A DNA stretch of 64,000 bases from Apoda limacodes (taxonomy: Eukaryota > Arthropoda > Insecta > Lepidoptera > Limacodidae): contig OX291557.1 in NCBI GenBank assembly GCA_946406115.1, positions 11,688,501 to 11,752,500 of the forward strand, written 5' to 3'. The stretch's first letter is position 1. Every line of letters starts with the position of its first letter. Of the stretch, positions 57,011 to 64,000 are shown piece by piece. A program made the translations under genes and the position numbers. The notes beneath the pieces are model-generated. The model was given only the letters and a program-made list of their open reading frames with translations, did no database searches and was not told the origin of the DNA.

Positions 57011-58814
57011 GTGACATTAGCTTTGTTAGATCAATTTCAATTTTTAAGCGTTCAATTCGACTGGATGGTAATTGAGAATAAATTATCTTGATTGAAGAGG
57101 ATTCTTGACTTATGAAGGCTTCATCTTGAATCCGTTGGTTTTTAATGTTTTTTTATGCTACGTAATATCGTAATGAGATACGACCTGCTTTGATAAAAAA
57201 AATTATAAAAGAGGAGGTTCGGTTGTATGTTTTTTTTAATGTTTATTACCTCAGAACTCCGTTGTTTATAAACCGATTTGGAAAATTTTCACGTATAGGG
57301 AAGGATTAATCCACATTTAGTTCTCATTTAGTAAGGTACAAGAAAACCAGAGTTATGTGACAAAATGTTTTCAAGTTGTATTATTTTGATTATTTAGACG
57401 AGCTTCCACTGGTCTCTCCATCTAGACTGGCCATGTAAGTTTCTGCGTGGCGGAGGCACCACTGTGAATGAGATTAACAAAACAATATACAATAGAATTA
57501 TCGCTCCGCATTTATGTGCAAACTTATAAGACGCATTCTAGTTGTCAACTCGACATTCTAAGGCTGCGGGTGCACTGCGGCGCGGCATGTTTCGGTGCGT
57601 ATTCAAAATCTATTTGGTGTGCGCTTTTGCATTTGAATTGTACCGAGTTTGATAGGGATTAACCATACGAGTTGAAGGCTATCAATAAAACTAAAAAAAC
57701 CTTTATCTATAAAACGCTTAGTAACAACATTTCTTTACTGCGTTTTGAGCCCTATTGCGGCGATCTGCAGATGTTTTTGCGTAGTGCGTGGGGTTTAATA
57801 TACTTAAGACGAAGATATACGCTTATATTCCAACAGTCTATATCTTACTTGTTTGAAATTGAACTAATTTAAATGAAAAATCGAAGAAAAGTGCTAAAAA
57901 TTAAGTTGACTTGTCATAGATCTCAATATTGTGTCAGGGAACCCAATTATTTTTTGAATTCATTAATTAGGTATTGTTTCATTTTAAAAGAATTTCAGGT
58001 AGAATTTTTATACAAAGGCTAGTTTTTTACACACTACGCGTAAGCGACATAAAACGTGACGAGCAAAATTTAACCTTATAAGAGCTGGCTTTAGATAGTT
58101 TTAGCTTCTTTATTCTTGACTTGCTCAATTGGCATCTATTGTCCCCTTAAGTGCATGTATAGTGTTCAAAAATTCCGTGCACAAACAAACCGCAACAAAT
58201 CTGTAGCAAATCCAATCTTGCAGTGCGCGCAATTTCGTTGTGTTGTTCACACCTTACAAATTCACAGCATTTTACCGTAGGACTAACAAATTTGATGCCA
58301 TTTTGACATTTTATGCATTTAAAATTGCAAAAATAAACTTTGACGTTTTAATTTTTAGGGTTTTTAAAACATTAGGACCGACCTGTAATGTAGTTAATCT
58401 ATAGCTTCCTCATATAAGTGCGTCTGTCTGTTTGTCAAATATACGAGTTCCGTAGTCACCTGGCAAAAACTGATTTTGTCATGTACTCCCTTTTTACCCT
58501 TTGTAAATTTTAGGGGTAAAAATATTAGCCATCATACAACTCCCTCCCAGAGTTGTACCAAGGGTACAACCTAGAGGTGGACGTGAAAAAGTTAAAAATC
58601 TTCAAAATGGGCATCCGGGGCTTTTGAGGGTCGCAGATCATGAATTTGATGTTCATTTTGATGTTATCACCTCTTGGCATATGCAGGAAGTGCACCTGAA
58701 GGTGGACGTTAGGGTAGAACGTGAAAAAATATCGTTCGCCAAGTTCTCATCACCCAACTAATGAAACTTAGGCAATAAACTATAAAAATTCAATTAAATT
58801 ATCGCTAAAAAGTA
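57011..58814. other. Gene-free stretch with small repeat relics
   Basis: 57204-57310 ('aaagaggaggttcggttg', 'aaaccgatttggaaaatttt') belongs to a dispersed GAGGAGGTT repeat. 58395-58500 carries a decayed family-B end ('gtctgtctgtttgtcaaat', 'gagttccgtagtcacctgg'). No gene. Confidence 0.4.
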
Positions 58815-59000
58815 TAAAATAAAAAAAAGTAAAAAAAGATTTATTTTGAAAACTTGCTTTTCTTAAAACATCAGATTATATTTATTTTGAAAAATTATTT
58901 TTAAATAAAAAAAAATTTTTGGTTAGATTGAATTTTTATATGATTCTAATGTTTTAAGAAAAGCAAGTTTTTAAAAAAATTTTTTTTTTACTTTTTTTTA
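58815..59000. mobile_element. AT-rich fold-back with a 22-bp perfect core
   Basis: AACTTGCTTTTCTTAAAACA (inside 58849-58871) is complementary to TGTTTTAAGAAAAGCAAGTT (inside 58949-58970). Outside the core, A-rich and T-rich arms ('ataaaaaaaagtaaaaaaag' and 'tttttttttactttttttta') extend the pairing. Non-coding. Confidence 0.75.
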
Positions 59001-59078
59001 TTTTAACAAAAACATAAACCGACTTCAAAAGCCCCTTAAGCAGACTTATTCACAGAACATTCAGCTACATGTTTTATT
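58990..59078 (+). mobile_element. 'AAACCGACTTCAAA' repeat
   Basis: 'cataaaccgacttcaaaagc', 'cagacttattcacagaacat' and 'tcagctacatg' are the reverse of 45.59-45.68 kb. Confidence 0.65.
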
Positions 59079-59124
59079 CACCTTGAAGTCGAAAAAACCA
59101 AATTTCGTTAATTTGTAGTTATAA

Positions 59125-59465
59125 CTCATTTAAAAAAAAAGTCTGTATAGACGCTTTTATCACTTAAGAGCGCGTGGAGTTAATCAGTTGAGATTACTAT
59201 CAAGTACAAAGTTTTACAGTCCCCTAAAGCTGTTTAAAAATCAATCGTCTACTTCAACGGAACAATAACTTTTTTTATACTCAAGAACGCTTGAAGGTAT
59301 CCAGTTAAAGTTAATATTAAATAGTAAAGACTAAGGGCACTTAATGTTGTAAAAAACCAAACTTCTGAGTCAATGTTAAAAAATGTGCCCAAAATACGGT
59401 TATTTTTATCGCATATTGTGACACAAATAAATCAAAACCTATGAGGTACTTCCCGTTGACCTAGG
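59125..59465 (-). mobile_element. Family-B repeat body, decayed, minus strand
   Basis: 'cacttaagagcgcgtggag', 'acgcttgaaggtatccag', 'ctgagtcaatgtt' and 'aaaacctatgaggtacttcc' follow the order of the 47.76-kb subtype-3 copy. Head and tail are lost. Confidence 0.55.
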
Positions 59466-59477
59466 AGACATGATCTC

Positions 59478-59835
59478 AAACGGCAGGGAAAATTTTAATG
59501 TTTTTTTTTTGTGTACGTTCAAGTGGGACCCTGCATGATTTGAATTCACAATTGGACCAAGTAGGTGGCGCTGCAGTCGGTGTGTCACTGATCTTTTCTT
59601 AAACGACAGGGAAGATTTAAATGATATTTTTGTGTACGTTCGAGTGCGTCCCTGCAGGGTTTGAAATCATAAAAGGACCCGGTAGGTGACGCTGCAGACT
59701 GGGTGTCACTTATCTCCTAAACGGCAGGGAAGATGTTAATCATATTTTTTGTGTACATTCCTGAAAGGTTTGAAAACACAATTGGATACCGTAGATGGCG
59801 GTGTGTCACTGATCTTCTCCTAAACGGCGAAGATT
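59478..59835 (+). repeat. Tandem repeat, three units of about 100-125 bp plus a stub
   Basis: 'aaacggcagggaa' starts units at 59478, 59601 (aaacgacaggg) and 59719, with a fourth partial start at 59822. Each unit continues 'ttttgtgtacgttc', 'ccctgca.g.tttgaa', 'aattggacc..gtaggtggcg' and 'tgtgtcactgatct'. Spacing shrinks from 123 to 118 to 103 bp. Confidence 0.9.
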
Positions 59836-60032
59836 GTATGTACGAGAATGATTTCAACATTCGCTTCGTTGAACGAGACGTAATTATTATTATATCCTAC
59901 ATCTATCATTGTGAAATTTGTGGCTTGAAAACGACACATTACATAGAACGTAAAAAACGCATCAAAAGCGCTATAGCTTAAAATCAAAAGGATTTAAAGT
60001 AAGGCTTGCCGCGAGTACTTCCACCATATAAG

Positions 60033-60298
60033 ATTTGAAAGAAAGTAATTTATCAAATAATTTAGACATAGAGGCCATAGTAAACAGTGAGATATCCAAA
60101 AATGAAGACTCAACCGTAGATTCCTTAGAAGTAATAAATAAGCGGAAAGCGCAGCGTGGAAGCGTATTTCCCTTTCCGTGTTCAACTGACAACCCCGGTC
60201 TCGTGAAATCCGCACGCCTTTGTAGTACAACACAGTTTAACCAACCCGTGCTCACCTCGCTTCAACTAAACACGCTTTTGCGAGCAAGCAACGCTTAA
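60033..60298 (+). pseudogene. Coding-like block, possible gene relic (5' part)
   Basis: An open frame begins after an AG at about 60032 and reads DLKESNLSNNLDIEAIVNSE, then ISKNEDSTVDSLEVINKR. The acidic, polar composition is protein-like and unlike the surrounding DNA. From about 60160 it runs into a dispersed repeat (see inverted pair 60162-60224 and 61132-61193), so the last third (FPFPCSTDNPGLVKSAR and on) is probably not original. I do not recognise the family. It could be an exon of the same gene as the block at 60.6 kb, with a MITE half-copy in the intron between. Inference. Confidence 0.3.
60162..60224 (+). repeat. Dispersed repeat, arm 1 of an inverted pair
   Basis: 'gcgtatttccctttccgtg', 'ttcaactg', 'ccggtctcgtgaaatcc' and 'gcacgcctttgt' recur inverted at 61132-61193 with few changes. 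Confidence 0.8.
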
Positions 60299-60490
60299 GG
60301 CGCATATAGCAGCTAACTAGCGCCGCCATTAGGTATCCTCAATTATCTCTTCGTAGAAAACAAATTTCTTAAATCCAAATGTCGCAAATATAAAGCTAGT
60401 CATAAGCTATTTTTAGAAGGTTTTATATGGTTTCTAAATAATAGCTGTGAGTTGTAGTTGGCATTTCTGCTAAAAACGGCGCTTGTCATT
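60296..60490. mobile_element. Half copy of the 23.0-kb fold-back element
   Basis: 'cttaaggcgcat', 'ctaactagcgccgcca', 'cataagctatttttagaagg', 'gagttgtagttggcatttc' and 'tgctaaaaacggc' follow the order of the left arm and centre at 23.05-23.22 kb. The right arm is lost. Confidence 0.65.
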
Positions 60491-60600
60491 GCGACTGATT
60501 GTTACCACCTGCTGTATGTTTATTGCAAAAATTATAAAGTTACGTGTTGTTAAATACCCAAATACTTAAAAAATATTCATAAGAACTATCTCGATTGCAG

Positions 60601-60804
60601 ACTCCTTTCAATATTGTTTCATACATGCATAATAAAAAAATACGACGTTCACGACATCTAAAGGTTCAACCTACATCTATTTCGAAACTACATCAAAAAC
60701 AATTACCCACCAGTGGTAGAATACAGTCCGGACGTCCTGTCAAGAAGAAACGTGCACACAATATCGTTATAAACATAGAACAAAACCAACGTTTTCCAAA
60801 ATAG
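60601..60804 (+). CDS. Possible terminal exon, unknown basic protein
   Basis: A polypyrimidine-containing acceptor 'atctcgattgcag' ends at 60600. The next 67 codons are open to a TAG at 60802-60804: TPFNIVSYMHNKKIRRSRH, LKVQPTSISKLHQKQ, LPTSGRIQSGRPVKKKR, AHNIVINIEQNQRFPK. It is strongly basic, with a KKKR cluster like a nuclear-localisation signal and a GRP motif. The RRSRHLKVQPTSIS stretch resembles, from memory, a C-terminal motif of some insect MULE/SWIM-type or transposon-derived proteins, but this is unverified. There is no in-window upstream exon that joins with certainty, so it may be a fragment. It could also be chance; codon content and the precise acceptor argue mildly against that. 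Confidence 0.35.
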   Translation, partial: TPFNIVSYMHNKKIRRSRHLKVQPTSISKLHQKQLPTSGRIQSGRPVKKKRAHNIVINIEQNQRFPK

Positions 60805-61131
60805 TGGCATTTGTAGATTGTAGTTTTGTGCCAGGTTTATTTTTTATATTTTTGTGATAATGATAAATATGTTTTATTATTTTGTTGTAATGTTAAATTG
60901 AAATTTCATCCATGTATACTTTCATAAGCCCATGAAACATATTCATTTATTAATGCACTTGACAACCGTACAACCATTGTAGCGGAGGCGACGCCGCAGT
61001 GGTAGAAAGTGGTAGGTACCTCAACTAATACTGTCGCTTTTAAAGACTCAAACAGTTGAATCAAAAAAGTTTAAATGCACACTATTTTGTAAAACCTCCC
61101 CCAGCGCCACTTGATCGCAAAAGGCAGGCAA

Positions 61132-61193
61132 ACAAAAGCGTGCAGATTTCGCGAGACCGGTGTAGCCAGTTGAACACGGAAAGGGAAATACGC
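61132..61193 (-). repeat. Dispersed repeat, arm 2 of an inverted pair
   Basis: The reverse complement of 60162-60224 with a handful of differences ('gctacaccggtctcgcg' against 'acaaccccggtctcgtg'). It lies beside the RTE-type LINE end that follows. Confidence 0.8.
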
Positions 61194-61196
61194 AGC

Positions 61197-61344
61197 GTAG
61201 AACGGTCCCCCGTTAGAAGGACGGATGACTCGTAAAGGTAGCGGGGAGCCGTTGGTTACAGGCGGCACAGAGTCGCACGCTGTGGAGAAAGTTAGGTGAG
61301 GCCTATGTCCAGCAGTGGACGTCAATGGGTTGATATGATGAATG
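61197..61344 (+). mobile_element. RTE-type LINE, extreme 3' end
   Basis: Across frame changes the sequence reads RRTDDS and a C-terminal W..LGEAYVQQWTS-like ending ('gtgaggcctatgtccagcag', 'tggacgtcaatgggttga'), finishing 'tatgatgaatg'. The phrase 'aggcctatgtccagcagtgg' is the usual 3' end of lepidopteran RTE-like LINEs (known). Heavily degraded. Confidence 0.7.
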
Positions 61345-61384
61345 TGGCGCTGCTTTTCCGGGCAGGGCAACGACTGCCGGGTCC

Positions 61385-61580
61385 ACTATCCAAAATTATA
61401 TTATAAATGCGAAAGTAGCTCTGTATGTCTGTCTGTTACCGGGTCACGCTAAGACCGCTCTACCAATTACGATGAAATTTGGCATGGAAATAGTTTGTCT
61501 CAAAAAGGACATAGGCTACTTGAAAACGTCAAGCGTAACTCGGTTTTTTCGGTGCCTCCCGACAATCAATTTCGTAATCA
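61385..61580 (-). mobile_element. Family-D-like repeat, minus strand
   Basis: 'attataaatgcgaaagtagc', 'tgtctgtctgttaccgggtc', 'aattacgatgaaatttgg' and 'aaaggacataggctactt' are the reverse of the family-D closing series. Confidence 0.6.
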
Positions 61581-61719
61581 AGCGTTTTTGAATGTAAGAG
61601 TGAACCCATACATTCCTGCGAATTAATTGAGGATGTATGCACATAAGTAAGGACAACCATTTATAAAGCACATCTATACATACAGCAAAGCGGAAGAAAA
61701 ATCTGATTTTGCCGTTTAA

Positions 61720-61860
61720 ATTATTAGGTTTCCGTAGCTAACACAGAAATATATATTTTATTTGTCATATCTGAGCGTCAATCTGTTTGTTAAATATTAA
61801 GGATCCGAAGTCAAACGCCAAAAACGAATTTGTCATATCTATCCGTTCTTCTATTTTTCA
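61720..61860 (-). mobile_element. Family-B repeat end fragments, minus strand
   Basis: 'aggtttccgtagctaac', 'ggatccgaagtcaaacgcc' and 'tttgtcatatctatccg' are decayed versions of the tail at 37.0 kb, partly duplicated. Confidence 0.4.
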
Positions 61861-61989
61861 GTTTTAGGATACAAATATTTACATTATTAGACTTTATTTC
61901 TTAAGAGGGTATATACCTACGTAGCTAAACGGTAAGAAGTAATTTAAAGTTAGTTAGTTTGAGTACTACAAAGAACCCCTGAACGAAGA

Positions 61990-62215
61990 GTTCCCAGGCA
62001 ACCTGAAACTAAAGAACTTAAGGTGCAAGTCCCTATCGACACTATAAGTGAAAACGAAGTTAGAAGTGCCGTTGCCTACATGAACAATTACAAAGCAACG
62101 AGACCCGACCAGATGCCAGCGGAGGAATGGAAACTACTCGGGGATGATGGCATCACATAGCTCACAAAATTTGTCAATAATATCTTAATACCAGCTGTGA
62201 TACCACAATCTTTGA
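61990..62215 (+). pseudogene. RTE-type LINE ORF2 fragment before the RT core
   Basis: A frame from 61990 reads PIDTISENEVRSAVAYM, NNYKATRPDQMPAEEWKLLG, then DDGIT, a stop at 62158-62160, and continues LTKFVNNILIPAVIPQSLRK. The EV..A...M.N.KA.GPD..P.E.WK pattern is the region just N-terminal to the RT palm in RTE/BovB-type LINEs; here GPD has become RPD. One in-frame stop, then loss of similarity at about 62215. No catalytic motif is retained. Confidence 0.8.
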
Positions 62216-62526
62216 GAAAAAACACACTATGCCTTGTAAACTACAGCTTGTGTTGAGATGTTGACAATCGATCATTATTACCGATTATTGTTGCTATTAT
62301 TATTTATATTTGTATATATTTATAATTATAAAATAAAATAACTTCTTCTTTCCCTAACCCTCTTTTCCCTGTTTCTCCGTTCCGCTCTCAATTAACTTAC
62401 TTAAAACGTTCCCGGCGGCAGAGGGCGCAAAAACTCACTGAAGATTCAACACAATGGAAAGAATACAATCAAACATGCATGTTTATATAACTATGCATAT
62501 AAATAATAAAGTGTAAACTCAGTATT
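62216..62526. other. Spacer with a simple-repeat tail
   Basis: 62270-62345 holds 'attattgttgctattatt' and TATA-rich sequence ending AAAATAAAATAA, possibly a LINE tail. No gene. Confidence 0.4.
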
Positions 62527-62690
62527 AAAATTTAGAAGGAAAAAGAGAAAGAGGAAGACCGCCAGCAACATGGCTAAGGACTGTCCAAAAGGAACCGTAA
62601 CAAGTGGCGCCTCAGAATTAGGAAAGCCGACCCCGTATAACAGGAGTTGGCGAGGACAAGGAAGAAGTCGGTTATAATGACAATGCAACC
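62527..62690 (+). mobile_element. LINE ORF2 C-terminal relic
   Basis: A frame reads KEKERGRPPATWLRTVQKEP and then breaks into other frames with KWRLRIRKADP and ELARTRKKS-like pieces. GRP..TW.RTVQKE followed by a W..L...A.DR..W block is a common ORF2 tail in lepidopteran LINEs. It probably belongs to the same decayed copy as 61.99-62.2 kb, with an internal deletion. Confidence 0.6.
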
Positions 62691-63240
62691 AACCAACTTG
62701 AGTTATCTGCTAAATGTATGTAGATATAAATGAATAGAAGATTTAGATTCTGATCGATTTAGAAGATTACCAAGTAAGAATTACAGGATGTACTATTTGT
62801 CTGTTTTTTAAACTGTTAATATAAGTACGAGTGAATTTATTAGTAGATACGGTATCACCTACTAGGAATACATAATTACAAGTGGAGAATGTTAATAAAA
62901 GTTTTATTTTTACAATTTAAAATATATTGTAAATAAACTACTAGTGTAAGCAGTTTTTTAGTTTGACAGCTGTTCTGAAATAAAGCTCTTGATGAGATCT
63001 ATCACTTCTGAAAAGAAACTACTAGTCTACGATAAAAAATTACGGAGATAAAACTGTTTCTAGTTTAACAGCTGTCACTTCTGTAACGAAAATTTACAAA
63101 GAAAAAGCCCGTGGGAGTAATGACACTGGGACTAAAAAATCCCCTTGATACCACCAGTGGTGCGAGCCGGTGGCGGTGTCACAGGCCCTAAACGCATATT
63201 TTGCCGTCTTGGGGATAGCGGTGAAACACATTAGTAGTAT
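62691..63240. other. Intergenic sequence with an imperfect direct repeat
   Basis: 62950-63000 ('agtttgacagctgttctg') and 63060-63090 ('agtttaacagctgtcacttc'), each near 'aactactagt', form a diverged repeat about 100 bp apart. No gene. Confidence 0.5.
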
Positions 63241-63324
63241 AATATTGGGCACTCTAGACCACCTCCGTGTCATCAGGCTCACTTCGTTCGCCTGCACTCC
63301 GGTGGTTTAGCGTGCCCAATTATA
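63241..63324. repeat. 23-bp inverted repeat around a 'cttcgttcgcctg' loop
   Basis: AATATTGGGCACTCTAGACC plus 'acc' (63241-63263) pairs with 'ggtggtttagcgtgcccaat' and 'tat' (63301-63324). The loop itself contains CAGGC...GCCTG. This resembles the hairpin end of a dispersed lepidopteran repeat. Confidence 0.75.
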
Positions 63325-63361
63325 TTTTGAGATCAGTCATCGTTCTCCTTATTAAACACGT

Positions 63362-63766
63362 TGGCCTTAACACGATTACAGAGAGCCCGGGGTAAGTTCA
63401 CTCTGTGAACCGTGTATATAATCCTAAACCTTTCAGTTGAAAGACCCGTGGTAAGATCTTCCTGGGGTGCCCGTGGTAAGATGAACGCCACCGAAAGGAA
63501 TTCCTCACTCAAAACACGATTACAGAGAGCCCGTGGTAAGATCACTCTTTCACTTGGAAGACCCGTGGTAAATTCTTCCTGGGGTGCCCATGGTAAGATC
63601 AACTCAACCGAAAGCAATTCCTAACACGTTCAACTTGGAGTCCATGGCAAGATCACCTTATTGAACGCGACACCTAAAACACGATTACAGAGAGCCCGTG
63701 GTAAGATCACTCTGTGAACCGTGTATATCCTAAACCTTTCAGTTGGAAGACCCGCGGTGGAAGAAA
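63362..63766 (+). repeat. Complex tandem array of CCCGTGGTAAGAT motifs
   Basis: 'cacgattacagagagccc' starts larger units at about 63370, 63514 and 63676. Within and between them, CCCGTGGTAAGAT or a close variant occurs about eight times (for example 63387, 63447, 63469, 63530, 63560, 63586 and 63695), alternating with 'cctttcagttg.aagac', 'cttcctggggtgcc' and 'accgaaag.aattcct'. Each motif holds a strong consensus 5' splice site (G|GTAAGAT). Frames are open on both strands because unit changes are mostly multiples of three; this alone does not make them genes. Confidence 0.85.
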
Positions 63767-63767
63767 A

Positions 63768-64000
63768 ACAACTAACCTTGACGGTAGTTGCTCTGATAGC
63801 ATGGACATTAATGCTGGTGTCCCGCAAGGCTCTGTGCTGTCTCCTACGCTGTTTCTACTGCATATCAATGACATGTTGGACATCAACAACATACATTGCT
63901 ATGCAGATGACAGTACTGGAGACACTTTTTACACGGGTCGTGCAAACATCCCTCGTTCCCTTGTGGAGGAAAACCGCGGAGAACTTGTGTCTCAAATCGA
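63768..64000 (+). CDS. Family-A LINE reverse transcriptase, intact segment, cut by window end
   Basis: 77 codons are open to the window edge: NLDGSCSDSMDINAGVPQGS, VLSPTLFLLHINDMLDINN, IHCYADDSTGDTFYTGRAN, VEENRGELVSQI. GVPQGSVLSPTLF is RT motif B and YADD is the catalytic motif C with both aspartates kept. The relic at 38.1 kb has lost both. The segment has no frameshift or stop, so this copy may be younger or longer beyond the window. Its left edge meets the CCCGTGGTAAGAT array instead of more RT, so the upstream part was replaced or the array is an insertion. Role if active: cDNA synthesis at a nicked target. Confidence 0.85.

Noticed and set aside
56746..57075. 109-codon open frame over the CpG island
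   Set aside because: GC-rich DNA stays open by composition on both strands, and the Arg/Ala-rich translation shows no domain.
63362..63766. CRISPR-like array
   Set aside because: The context is a eukaryotic genome, units are uneven, spacers are themselves repeated, and no cas genes are present.

Overview
The window looks like nuclear DNA from a moth or butterfly (Lepidoptera), from a gene-poor stretch full of transposable elements. It is strongly AT-rich. It carries interspersed repeats typical of lepidopteran genomes: a family whose head contains a GTGCGAGTCGGACTCGC-type palindrome next to 'gagggttccgta', a family starting 'ctagcttttgccagcggc', CR1/jockey/RTE-type LINE fragments, tRNA-headed SINEs and several inverted-repeat MITEs. 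There are no bacterial operons, CRISPR arrays or intact host genes. Family names below are assigned by reading alone; nothing was searched. The labels 'family A', 'B' and 'D' are used only in this annotation.

Layout. 0-6 kb: end of a family-D repeat, a family-B repeat, a CR1-like LINE 3' end (2.0-2.8 kb), a Harbinger-like MITE (3.6 kb), a tRNA-derived SINE (4.3 kb) and a minus-strand LINE 3' end (5.0-5.7 kb). 6-16 kb: family-B copies, a 366-bp MITE with near-identical 46-bp ends (7.1-7.45 kb), a second Harbinger-like MITE, a diverged tandem duplication (11.9-12.4 kb), a family-A LINE 3' end and a minus-strand SINE head. 16-26 kb: hAT-like ends, LINE reverse-transcriptase (RT) and 3' fragments (19-21.5 kb) and fold-back elements (23.0-23.9 kb). 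26-32 kb: palindrome-rich sequence, a family-B copy and a clear nested insertion: a jockey-like LINE sits inside a family-A LINE, with a polyA tail and target-site duplication. 32-36 kb: a tandem repeat of paired palindromes, then a possible solo LTR interrupted by a 1.9-kb terminal-inverted-repeat element. 36-50 kb: more family-B, family-D and LINE-A copies, a CA microsatellite and a CCGAATA-rich element. 50-57 kb: sparse, with a tRNA-like module between inverted arms, a 5S rRNA-like fragment and a CpG-rich island. 58-64 kb: a tandem repeat of about 120 bp, a possible broken gene (60.0-60.8 kb), RTE-type LINE pieces, and a striking array of CCCGTGGTAAGAT motifs. That array runs directly into an intact family-A RT segment cut off by the window edge.

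No set of host genes working together can be shown. The most informative structures record transposition history: the nested LINE, the deleted family-A copy that ties its RT and 3' ends together, and the interrupted LTR-like unit. The best leads for something undescribed are the splice-donor-like array at 63.36-63.76 kb, the double-palindrome tandem repeat at 32.3 kb, and the coding-like blocks at 60.0-60.8 kb.
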